Source: Paenibacillus glycanilyticus
GTDB taxonomy: Bacteria > Bacillota > Bacilli > Paenibacillales > Paenibacillaceae
Assembly (NCBI RefSeq): GCF_023715145.1
Contig: NZ_JAMBNP010000008.1
Location: 206,818-270,817 of the forward strand
Direction: 5' to 3'
DNA: 64,000 bases
The notes below the pieces were generated by a model. It was given only the letters and a program-made list of their open reading frames with translations. It searched no databases and was not told the DNA's origin. Shown piece after piece: positions 17,540-24,939 of the stretch; the stretch's first letter is position 1, and every line of letters begins with the position of its first letter. The position numbers and the translations under genes are program-made.

Positions 17540-18151
17540 CTAATTGTTTGGCACCATGGCTCCGAGTGGAGCATTCTCATTCACAATATCTTGCAGATCA
17601 TACGCCGAGATCGGAAAATACGGGAATCCGAAAGCATAAGGCGTCAGTTCATATAAGGCAAAATAAATGACAATCGACCGGTCCGCAATGTAATAATCCT
17701 GATCCGGCCGGATCGTGCGGAATGGCTCCAGCGTGCTTATATCTCGTTCTTTAATCTGGGCGTTAACCAAATCCGAAATACGGTGAACATAAGCGCTGCC
17801 CGGCTTGAACAGTTGCGGAAGGCTGTAAGCGTGTCCAGTCGACACGCGAAAGGTAAGCGATACCTGCAAAGTAAGTCCGTGCGTCCCTCCCGAGTAGGTG
17901 TAGTTAAATAACGACAGGCTCAAGATATCCCGCTCGTTCGTCTTTACCTCGTAATACCCGCTCATTTCAGCCCGAGGATCATCAAGCGAGCCCTGCTCGT
18001 CTACCAGCTGCTGAGCCGCTTTACGAATGGATTCATTGATTCGCTTGATTGCATTCTCGTTTGGTCCTCCGCTTACATAGGGAATCCAAAGCTCCGCTTT
18101 CGGGAATGCCGCTCTTGCAGATTGGACAATGACTGGAGACTGAAACGCCAT
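17540..18151 (-). CDS. DUF4163/DUF3298-type protein
   Basis: 203-residue protein with the DUF3298 pattern also found in the C-terminal part of RsiV and PdaC. Seen are a SGGTHGLT motif near 93, LFKPGSAYVHRI, and a YELTPYAFGFPYFPI segment near the end. In RsiV this fold binds lysozyme, but here no signal peptide or membrane anchor is visible, so the protein seems cytosolic. I start at ATG 18151, with TAGGTAGGTG upstream, rather than GTG 18163. It sits 16 bp after the GNAT gene and probably shares its transcript. Confidence 0.75.
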   Translation of the reverse strand: MAFQSPVIVQSARAAFPKAELWIPYVSGGPNENAIKRINESIRKAAQQLVDEQGSLDDPRAEMSGYYEVKTNERDILSLSLFNYTYSGGTHGLTLQVSLTFRVSTGHAYSLPQLFKPGSAYVHRISDLVNAQIKERDISTLEPFRTIRPDQDYYIADRSIVIYFALYELTPYAFGFPYFPISAYDLQDIVNENAPLGAMVPNN

Positions 18152-18167
18152 ATTCGAAGACACCTAC

Positions 18168-18680
18168 CTATTTGGTCAGATGCTCCATTATATGCAGGGT
18201 ACGTCTCATTTCATGCCACTCGATCCCGCCGTGAGCGGAGGCGGCGACTCCAATGTACGCAAACCCGGCTTTCTCGTAAAAAGGGATCAGGTGCCGCTCG
18301 CACATGAGCAGAATGGCTTCATGGCCCGCTGCATCGCATTCCGCAACGAGCTTCTTAAGGAGCTTCTCTCCTATCCCCTGCCGCCTTGCCTCTTCGGCCA
18401 CCGCAACCGTCAGAACACAGAAGTTATTTCCTTCCTCTTCGTCCTGTTGGTCTCCCTTCATCTCATCTCCGCAGGACCAGGCCGATGTACGAATGCCGTT
18501 CGCAATGCCGGCCAGCTTACCGCCGGACCAAGCCGACCAGAAATAATTCGGATAATGCTCGTACCGGTACCGGAAGCCTTCCCGCGTTGCGGCCGCATCC
18601 GGCACATAACAGCGCTGCTCGAGAAGGAGCGCTTCCTCGAGTTCATGTTCTTGAATTAACCGCAGCTCGATGTCGCTCAC
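18168..18680 (-). CDS. GNAT-family N-acetyltransferase
   Basis: 170-residue acetyltransferase. The acetyl-CoA site shows as VAVAEEARRQGIGEKLLKKL near 92-111, followed by a C-terminal strand and FYEKAGFAYIG. The substrate is unknown. It begins with GTG overlapping the stop of the ATPase gene by 4 bp, so translation is coupled to an orphan ABC ATPase. A short acidic insert (DQQDEEEG) before the CoA site is not typical. Confidence 0.87.
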   Translation of the reverse strand: MSDIELRLIQEHELEEALLLEQRCYVPDAAATREGFRYRYEHYPNYFWSAWSGGKLAGIANGIRTSAWSCGDEMKGDQQDEEEGNNFCVLTVAVAEEARRQGIGEKLLKKLVAECDAAGHEAILLMCERHLIPFYEKAGFAYIGVAASAHGGIEWHEMRRTLHIMEHLTK

Positions 18681-19402
18681 AGCAGCATTTTCTCCCGCTC
18701 GGTTAGTCTTCTGCCCCTCACGTCAAGCACAAGCTCGCCGTTGTTCAGGCCAATGATCCGGTCAGCAAACCGTTCTGCCCAATCCCCTTGATCGAGAACG
18801 GCTATAACCGTCACTCCCTGCTCCGTGGTCAGCCTCTTCAGGTCGGATAATACCCGGTCCGCCGTATGGGGATCAAGTCCCGCTACCGGTTCGTCTGCCG
18901 CAATAACCTTCGCGCCATGGACAAGCGCCCGGGCAATGGCAATACGCTGACGTTCGCCGCCGCTGAACGTACTGGCCTTCTGATGGGCTTTATCGATCAA
19001 TCCCAGCTTCTCAATCGTATCCATCGCGCCCATATAATCGTCGTTGCGCAGCATGCCTGTCCATCTGCGCCAAGCCGGTGTTTGGGTCACGGCACCGATG
19101 CTGACGTTTTTAAGTCCGGTCTTGTTCTGGTAAAGCACGGGCTTCTCTTCCAGATAAGCAACCGCGCGCCGGATTTTGAGCTTGCCTGCCAGCCCCTGCT
19201 TGAATACGTCTTCTCCTTCATAATAATAATTGCCTTTGCTCCACTTCTGCTGAAGCGCCAAGCATTTGAGCAGCATCGACTTGCCGCTGCCGCTGGCTCC
19301 TTTTATCGCAATGAATTGTCCTGGCTGGACTTCAAAGCTGATGTTCTTCAGAATCGTTGGTCCGCCGGGAATTTGCTGTGATAAATTTGATATTCTCAAC
19401 AT
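18677..19402 (-). CDS. Orphan ABC ATPase, PhnC-like
   Basis: ABC ATPase of 241 residues. Walker A is IKGASGSGKS (about 34-43), signature STFSGGERQRIAIARAL and Walker B VIAADEPVAGLD. The stretch around TPAWRRWTGMLRNDDYMGAMDTIEKLGL resembles PhnC, the phosphonate importer ATPase. Yet no permease or binding protein is nearby; the downstream partner is a GNAT enzyme. It may serve a transporter encoded elsewhere or a non-transport role. Its start has AAGGGG upstream. The gene is divergent from the LexA-box gene, and the boxes lie 79 bp or more from its start. Confidence 0.82.
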   Translation of the reverse strand: MLRISNLSQQIPGGPTILKNISFEVQPGQFIAIKGASGSGKSMLLKCLALQQKWSKGNYYYEGEDVFKQGLAGKLKIRRAVAYLEEKPVLYQNKTGLKNVSIGAVTQTPAWRRWTGMLRNDDYMGAMDTIEKLGLIDKAHQKASTFSGGERQRIAIARALVHGAKVIAADEPVAGLDPHTADRVLSDLKRLTTEQGVTVIAVLDQGDWAERFADRIIGLNNGELVLDVRGRRLTEREKMLL

Positions 19403-19471
19403 TAGTCCATGCCCCTTTTTTGTAAACGCTTCGACAATCTATGAATCTAGTTTACGAGAAACAAAAAACAG

Positions 19472-19520
19472 TTGTCCACACGAACAAATGTTTGCTATAA
19501 TAAAAACAGAACAAACGTTC
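19472..19520 (+). promoter_or_regulatory. Promoter with two LexA (SOS) boxes
   Basis: TTGTCC (19472-19477), an 18-nt spacer and a perfect TATAAT (19496-19501). CGAACAAATGTTTG (19481-19494) fills the spacer and GAACAAACGTTC (19509-19520) lies just after the -10. Each matches the Bacillus consensus CGAAC-RNRY-GTTYC in 13 of 14 positions. The first box is identical to one in the lexA/yneA region of this window. Confidence 0.82.
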
Positions 19521-19564
19521 CCTATTTTATAATCCAATAATCATTTGAAGGAGGCTGAATCACC

Positions 19565-19789
19565 ATGAAGAAAAGCTGCGAGAACTTTCGTTATTTAGAG
19601 AAAGGATGGCCGCGCCGGGACCTTACCTTTAAGTTTTACACGGACGGAACATTAACGATTATTGATAATCATGCAGAGGAGGTGATCTCGCCAAATGATT
19701 TGAAGGGTGACAGCATGGACTTTTATGTACGGCGTCGTATCGCCTTTATTAAGAATAAATTGATGGCAGCCCAGCAGAAATATGCTTAA
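19565..19789 (+). CDS. Small protein of unknown function, probably SOS-induced
   Basis: 74 residues, basic, with no signal or membrane segment. It reads like a small alpha/beta fold: KFYTDGTLTIIDNH suggests a beta hairpin, and RRRIAFIKNKLMAAQQ a C-terminal helix. I do not recognise the family. GAAGGAGG stands before the ATG. The promoter carries two LexA-like boxes, so the protein should appear after DNA damage. Bacterial SOS regulons often include small inhibitors of division or replication, but nothing in the sequence shows that role here. A strong terminator ends the unit. Confidence 0.8.
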   Translation: MKKSCENFRYLEKGWPRRDLTFKFYTDGTLTIIDNHAEEVISPNDLKGDSMDFYVRRRIAFIKNKLMAAQQKYA

Positions 19790-19879
19790 CCTCACCTGCG
19801 TGAACGGCTGCTCCGTCAATGCAAGGAGCAGCGTATGTCCAGCGGTGAAAGAAAAAGCCTGTACAGGGCATTGGAAATA

Positions 19880-19917
19880 GGCGGAATGCAAGAATGACTT
19901 GCATTCCGCCTTTTTAA
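19880..19917 (+). terminator. Strong intrinsic terminator
   Basis: A perfect 13-bp stem, GGCGGAATGCAAG with CTTGCATTCCGCC, a 5-nt loop and TTTTT. It ends the LexA-box gene and may also serve the convergent 45-residue gene. An 8-bp hairpin (GCTGCTCC/GGAGCAGC) lies upstream near 19810-19835. Confidence 0.85.
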
Positions 19918-20055
19918 TTACGGCAGTTGTTTATTAATCCCATTCATGCTTGGAGGACGGGTCGCGAGTTTGTTCAGCTTAAGGCCAACCGCTTCCGATT
20001 TAAAACTGGAGTTGTTTTGGCGGTTTTGGGTTTTCTCGGCTTTATTAAAAGGCAT
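19918..20055 (-). CDS. 45-residue small protein, unknown
   Basis: A short gene with an excellent ribosome site: GGAGGTGAT lies 4 nt before the ATG. The product starts MPFNKAEKTQNRQNNS, is rich in Asn, Lys and Gln, and ends SMNGINKQLP. No hydrophobic helix is present. The composition is reminiscent of minor small spore proteins, but I see no known SASP motif, so this is only a guess. It converges on the LexA-box gene and shares its terminator. Confidence 0.65.
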   Translation of the reverse strand: MPFNKAEKTQNRQNNSSFKSEAVGLKLNKLATRPPSMNGINKQLP

Positions 20056-20128
20056 GCTCATCACCTCCCTGCTCTTTATGTGAATGATTAGCATAAATCG
20101 CCGGAATTAAACATCCCTTTTGCCTTCG

Positions 20129-20157
20129 TTGACGTGGGGCTTCTAATAAGGTAGATT
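20129..20157 (+). promoter_or_regulatory. Promoter of the HAD gene
   Basis: TTGACG, a 17-nt spacer and TAGATT lie 39 bp before the ATG of the HAD hydrolase. Ribosome site AAAGGAG follows. Confidence 0.6.
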
Positions 20158-20196
20158 GTTCATACGACGAACTTCACCAAAGGAGCCGTGCTTTAA

Positions 20197-20940
20197 ATGA
20201 AGCAAAACCTTTTCTTTGACCTAGACGACACCCTCATTCACTGCAACAAATATTTCTACTTTGTCATCGAACAATTTGTGGACGCGATGACAACGTGGTT
20301 TGCGGGCTACGAAGGGGTAAGCGCTGAAGCTGTGCGCAATAAACAGACAGAGATTGATATTGCGGGCGTAGCTGTGCTCGGATTCAAGAGCGAGCATTTT
20401 CCGCAGTCTTTTCTTGATACATATAACTACTACTGCGATCTTACGGGCCGCAAGAAGTCTCGAACGGAACAAGATTTCCTCTGGAAGCTTGGCCTGAGCG
20501 TATATGAGCATGAGACCGAGCCTTATCCGAATATGGAGGCAACGCTCGACAAGCTAGCCGGCGAAGGACATACCCTTCATCTCTATACCGGAGGGGAAAT
20601 TACGATTCAACGCCGCAAGATTGAACAAATGAAGCTGGAGCGCTACTTTGACACAAGAGTGTATATCCGGCGCCATAAGAATAGCGAAGCGCTTGAGCAG
20701 ATTCTGGCTGATGGCCGCTATGACCGCGGCTTGACCTGGATGATCGGCAACTCGATCCGCACCGATGTCGTTCCTGCATTGACAGCGGGCATTCACGCCA
20801 TCCATATGAGAGCCGAATCCGAATGGCAGTATAACGTCATCGATATAGAAGTAAAGCCGAAGGGTGCTTTCTTCACCTTAACCAATCTGCTTGAAGTTCC
20901 GCCGGCTATTCACGACTACGTTAATCGTCAACTGCCATAA
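20197..20940 (+). CDS. HAD-superfamily hydrolase
   Basis: 247-residue HAD phosphatase. Motif I FFDLDDTLIHC (about 6-16) holds the nucleophile Asp. Motif II is HLYTGGE near 130, with Thr in the usual Ser/Thr place, and motif III/IV is LTWMIGNSIRTDVVPAL near 180. A helical cap lies between motifs I and II. The substrate is unknown. It is a single-gene unit with promoter and terminator on both sides. Confidence 0.87.
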   Translation: MKQNLFFDLDDTLIHCNKYFYFVIEQFVDAMTTWFAGYEGVSAEAVRNKQTEIDIAGVAVLGFKSEHFPQSFLDTYNYYCDLTGRKKSRTEQDFLWKLGLSVYEHETEPYPNMEATLDKLAGEGHTLHLYTGGEITIQRRKIEQMKLERYFDTRVYIRRHKNSEALEQILADGRYDRGLTWMIGNSIRTDVVPALTAGIHAIHMRAESEWQYNVIDIEVKPKGAFFTLTNLLEVPPAIHDYVNRQLP

Positions 20941-20962
20941 CATTAATGGCATAAACCATACG

Positions 20963-21002
20963 AAAAAGGAGTAAAGCGGTTCCTACCGCTTTACTCCTTT
21001 TT
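20963..21002. terminator. Bidirectional terminator
   Basis: AAAAAGGAGTAAAGCGGT pairs with its complement around a 4-nt loop and has A and T runs on both sides. It serves the HAD gene and the convergent topB gene. Confidence 0.9.
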
Positions 21003-21022
21003 CATTTACGCAGACGGCTCGG

Positions 21023-23338
21023 CTATACGTCCCTTACAGTCAAGGTGCCTTTCTCCCGGTCGGTTAACACAAGTCTTGCCTTTGTGCTGTTTCCATCCGG
21101 CCGCTTGAAGGTTAACTGACTGGTCGCTCCTTTTTCCAGCAGGGAACGAATCATTGGAATCGATAAGGTTTTGCCCTGCTGCTCCTTCCAGATGACAAAG
21201 GTGCAGCCATCCCGGAAGGCACTGCAGCCAAATCCCCGTTTACCCTCAATAATTTGTCCGCTGCAGCCCGTTCTCGGACAAGCTGCAATCGGCTCCCGAG
21301 TGGATGGGCTGGCAGCTCGTTGCGCAGTTCTAGGCGTTGCCGCAGCTGTCGCCGTACCTGACGCCGCTGATCTTGAGGACGACGAGACCGGCTTGCTGGC
21401 GCCTGCAGTCTTCCCTGTACGGCTTCCCCGCTTAGAGTTCGCCGTTCCACGCTTGCCGCCGCTTTCCCGCTCCTCGAACGTTCCTGGCGCGGCAGGACGC
21501 TGCTGACGGACTTTATCCACGATCATTGCGGCAAATTGCTTCACCTTCATTATGAATTGATCATCCGAGGCTTCCCCGCGGGAGATCTGGTGCAAACGCT
21601 GCTCCCATCTTCCGGTCATCTCCGGAGAGGCAAGAAGATCCACGCCTGCCCCGCGAATTAACTCGATAGCGGCACAGCCCTTTGAGGTGATCTCGAGCTT
21701 CTTGCCGGTCAACCCTACATAACCCACCTGCTTCAGCCGTTCAATCGTTGCCGCACGAGTCGCTGGTGTTCCTAGCCCCGTATCCTTCATCGCCTCTCGC
21801 AGCTCATCGTCTTCCATCGATTTGCCGGCACTTTCCATTGCTTTCAGCAAAGTGCCTTCGGTATAAGGCTTAGGAGGCTGAGTCGTCTTCTCCAGGGCAT
21901 CCGACTTCACGCAAGTGACGCCTTGCCGCGGTTCAATTGCGAAAGGCTTATCCGTGAGAAGCTCCTCATCATCGCTGTCAGCCTCTTCCTTCTCGCCGGC
22001 TTTCTTCTTGCTTGTCTTCTTTGCAGTCTGCCCCTGATCCTGCAGAACTACCTTCCAGCCAAGCTCCAGCAGTTCCTTCGCTTTGGTACGGAAGATCTCT
22101 TCTTCAACTTCTGTCAGCACCGTATGATTCTTATAGACCGCAGGCGGGTAATATTGCGACAGGAAACGTCTGACGATCATATCATAAATATTCTGCTCCT
22201 CCGGATTTAAGCCGGAAGGACGCTTCGGCGTTGGCATAATGGCATGGTGATCCTCGACCTTCGCCGGATTACAAACGGCTTTATTGCCTTTATGCACCCT
22301 GCTTCGGTCTGCTCCGCTCGCCAGCTCCCGATAAGAATCCGTACCCTGAAGCATGGTGAGCACCTTTTGCATGACAGGCAGATTCTCTTCGGTCACATAA
22401 TTGGAGTTCGTACGAGGATAAGTGATGGCCTTATGCTTCTCGTACAAAGCCTGCGCGATATCCAGCGTCTTCTTCGCAGAGTAGCCGTAACGGCCGTTTG
22501 CTTCCCGCTGCAGAAGCGTCAGGTCATGCAGACGGAACGGGTATTCCTTGCTCTCCGCTGTCTGGTAGTCCTTGATGACGCCAGGCTTGCCCTGCGTCTT
22601 GGCGGCCAGCGCTTCCGCTTTCGCTTTATCCGTTATCCGATCCCCCTGCCATATGCCTGAATACTGAAATCCGTTCTGATCAAATAAAGCTTTCACCACG
22701 TAATACATATCCGATTGGAAAGCCGTAATCTCTTTATGCCGGTCATACAGCAGCGCCAACACCGGAGTTTGCACCCTTCCGACCGACAGCAATGCCTTGT
22801 GGCGAATTGTAAAAGCGCGGGATGCGTTCATCCCGATCAGCCAGTCCGCCTCGCTGCGCGCTCTGGCTGCCCTCGTAAGCGGAGCATACTCCTCATCGCT
22901 TCGTATGGTGTCAAAGCCCTTCCTGATCGTCTCAGGCGTCAAATCTGAGATCCACAGACGGTCTGTCGGCTGGGGGAGCTTCAAGTATTGCCGGATCAGA
23001 TGAAAAATAAGCTGTCCCTCGCGCCCGGCGTCACAAGCATTTACAAGACGTCCGCATCGCTTCGCAAGCTCTCCGATCGTCTTCAATTGATCCTTGGTCC
23101 GTGCATTTGGCCACAGCTTGAAGGTTTGCGGAATGATCGGCAGATCCTGATCGTTCCATCTTTTATAGCGTGCATCATACTGGTCGGGCTCGGCTAATGT
23201 AACCAGATGACCGATCGCCCACGTAATAATATAACGGTCGCCTTCCAGGTACGTCCGCTTGTTCGCGGCTTTAGGCTCTACAACCGCGGCAATCGTCCGC
23301 CCCATATCCGGCTTTTCCGCAATAATTAATGTCTTCAA
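21023..23338 (-). CDS. topB: DNA topoisomerase III
   Basis: Type IA topoisomerase of 771 residues that decatenates single-stranded and replicating DNA. A Toprim domain opens the protein (IIAEKPDMGR). The active-site tyrosine is in AITYPRTNSNYV near 312. A low-complexity Ala/Ser/Thr/Arg linker lies at about 620-680, and a C-terminal topo-C segment with CPRTGCSG and FGCSAFRDGC looks like a degenerate zinc ribbon. The start is TTG with GGAGAGG 7 nt upstream. It sits downstream of a membrane protein gene (17-bp gap) and is probably cotranscribed. The spacer TGTATAAAAT-like promoter was not found directly before it. Confidence 0.95.
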   Translation of the reverse strand: MKTLIIAEKPDMGRTIAAVVEPKAANKRTYLEGDRYIITWAIGHLVTLAEPDQYDARYKRWNDQDLPIIPQTFKLWPNARTKDQLKTIGELAKRCGRLVNACDAGREGQLIFHLIRQYLKLPQPTDRLWISDLTPETIRKGFDTIRSDEEYAPLTRAARARSEADWLIGMNASRAFTIRHKALLSVGRVQTPVLALLYDRHKEITAFQSDMYYVVKALFDQNGFQYSGIWQGDRITDKAKAEALAAKTQGKPGVIKDYQTAESKEYPFRLHDLTLLQREANGRYGYSAKKTLDIAQALYEKHKAITYPRTNSNYVTEENLPVMQKVLTMLQGTDSYRELASGADRSRVHKGNKAVCNPAKVEDHHAIMPTPKRPSGLNPEEQNIYDMIVRRFLSQYYPPAVYKNHTVLTEVEEEIFRTKAKELLELGWKVVLQDQGQTAKKTSKKKAGEKEEADSDDEELLTDKPFAIEPRQGVTCVKSDALEKTTQPPKPYTEGTLLKAMESAGKSMEDDELREAMKDTGLGTPATRAATIERLKQVGYVGLTGKKLEITSKGCAAIELIRGAGVDLLASPEMTGRWEQRLHQISRGEASDDQFIMKVKQFAAMIVDKVRQQRPAAPGTFEERESGGKRGTANSKRGSRTGKTAGASKPVSSSSRSAASGTATAAATPRTAQRAASPSTREPIAACPRTGCSGQIIEGKRGFGCSAFRDGCTFVIWKEQQGKTLSIPMIRSLLEKGATSQLTFKRPDGNSTKARLVLTDREKGTLTVRDV

Positions 23339-23354
23339 CTAATCGCCTCTCCAT

Positions 23355-24488
23355 CTAGCTTGTACGTTCCACTTTGCTTTTCATCGTTGCAAATATTTTA
23401 CTCACGCCACTCGCCCAATTCTGATCCTCCGCATATTTGCGGTTGATCCAGGCAATCGGGTCTTTGCCCTTCGGCCTGTCCGCGCTCCACTTCAAGACGG
23501 TCTGGGAAGCAATTCGCGCAGAGTCATGGATGGTCGTATTGTAGTCTTTCCAGCTATAAAAAACATTGAACGGATTATTGGCGATCTTCTTCGCCTGTTT
23601 ATTCGACTTCGGTACAAAAGCCTGCTCCTGCCCGGTTATCGCGAATAAGAAGAGAGGATGTATATCAAATGTTTTTGCCGCATCTATGATGGCATCCAAA
23701 TAAGGCTGCTCGGCCAATAGAGAATCTCTGCTGTTCAGGTACTCAACAAGCTGCGTCTTATCCACTTCGGTATAACGCAGCTCATCCGGGAGCTCGTTAT
23801 TTGCTACTACCGGCTTTACCTTCTCAAAGGACTGCAGGTTAACCGGGGGCTGCAGCTTGTTAGGAGAAGGCCTTAATAACGACCAGCCATATAGCAGCGA
23901 CGCGCTTACAAGCAAGAAGGATAGTAAAACATAAGTGGACGATTGCTTCCACCGACGGGGTATTGCAACCGACTTGTTATGCTTCTGAAGCGGCAGAGGA
24001 ATCACCTCGGCCAGTTCGGGAATCGGCTGCTTTATCTCTCCATCAATCCGGTACTCCGCTCTCATCCAATCCTTCAACTGCTCCCATGCCGGAGGGGATG
24101 CAGGCTCAGCGTGCCTCACCAGCTTGTCCAGCTGGATGTGAAACAATTCCCATTCCAGATGGATACCCGTCTGCTCCTCTACCCACTTATGCAGCGGCGT
24201 AACAACCTTAGGATTTGTCAGATCAAGCTCCAGGCATGCTTCGAAAATATCATCCGAGCGAACCGGCATCTGCCGCTCCAGTACGGTCGCCCTAATCAGC
24301 CTTGCCGTCACTTCAAGCTTCAGCTTGTCTTCAAATGAAGGAAGCTGTTTTTGAATAATGCGGCTGACCGCGTCGGCTACAATCTCCGCCTTCTTATCCT
24401 GCGGCATAGCTGCATACTTATGCTGAACGTATTGTCTGATGTTGCGGACATCTGTTGGGGTTAATACAAATGCTTCATCGGCCGGCAT
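23355..24488 (-). CDS. Membrane protein with glucosaminidase/lysozyme-like domain
   Basis: 377 residues. A cytoplasmic helical N-terminal part (1-175) precedes one transmembrane helix (about 182-202, YVLLSFLLVSASLLYGW). An external C-terminal domain (about 255-370) carries LFLFAITGQEQAFVP, ANNPFNVFYSWKDYN and DPIAWINRKYAEDQNWASGV. This resembles the glucosaminidase/lytic transglycosylase fold, with Glu in GQEQ as candidate catalytic acid. The unusual feature is a large cytoplasmic domain attached to a wall hydrolase-like domain, as if linking an internal event to wall cleavage. I start at ATG 24488 (GGGGAG 8 nt upstream). It precedes topB by 17 bp. Confidence 0.72.
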   Translation of the reverse strand: MPADEAFVLTPTDVRNIRQYVQHKYAAMPQDKKAEIVADAVSRIIQKQLPSFEDKLKLEVTARLIRATVLERQMPVRSDDIFEACLELDLTNPKVVTPLHKWVEEQTGIHLEWELFHIQLDKLVRHAEPASPPAWEQLKDWMRAEYRIDGEIKQPIPELAEVIPLPLQKHNKSVAIPRRWKQSSTYVLLSFLLVSASLLYGWSLLRPSPNKLQPPVNLQSFEKVKPVVANNELPDELRYTEVDKTQLVEYLNSRDSLLAEQPYLDAIIDAAKTFDIHPLFLFAITGQEQAFVPKSNKQAKKIANNPFNVFYSWKDYNTTIHDSARIASQTVLKWSADRPKGKDPIAWINRKYAEDQNWASGVSKIFATMKSKVERTS

Positions 24489-24539
24489 GACGGGTTCTCC
24501 CCTTTGCGTCATCTCACACCGATTTTACCACAATTTTCT

Positions 24540-24860
24540 TTATGTTGGGGAGGACAGATTTGCAATACGCTGCTTGATTTCATCCCTTTCGATAAAGGAG
24601 CGGATCTGCTCTTTCTCGAATGTCGTAAATTGATACTCGCAGTCAATGTCTTCGTCTTGGGGCACGATCTGCCCGATAGCTCCGCCTAACGTGCAGATGA
24701 CAAGGCCGCTGAAATCGATCAGATCGGGCGGTACGGGCGTGTCCTCAGCTACCTCGAAACGCAGCACAATATCCACCCACTGATTATCTCTGCGCTCCAT
24801 CTCAGCCGTAATCGACTCAAAGCGGAGCTCCGTCACCTTTTCTAATCCGTATTTAATCAT
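24540..24860 (-). CDS. Conserved hypothetical protein (106 aa)
   Basis: Short acidic soluble protein with no motif I recognise. It alternates beta-type stretches (QWVDIVLRFEVAED, LVICTLGGAIGQIVP) and ends in a charged helix. The start has GGAGG 7 nt upstream. It lies 51 bp before the gene for the membrane-bound glucosaminidase-like protein and may open that operon with topB. Confidence 0.65.
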   Translation of the reverse strand: MIKYGLEKVTELRFESITAEMERRDNQWVDIVLRFEVAEDTPVPPDLIDFSGLVICTLGGAIGQIVPQDEDIDCEYQFTTFEKEQIRSFIERDEIKQRIANLSSPT

Positions 24861-24883
24861 ATCTATGCCTCCTTAATCGACAA

Positions 24884-24905
24884 GAAAAGCGCCCGGGGGC
24901 GCTTT
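24884..24905 (-). terminator. Terminator of gltD
   Basis: AAAGCGCCC pairs with GGGCGCTTT around a small loop, followed in the minus-strand RNA by UUUUCUU. It lies about 35 bp after the gltD stop. Confidence 0.8.
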
Positions 24906-24939
24906 CCGTTATCGATCGTAATCGCGATGTCCTTACCGC

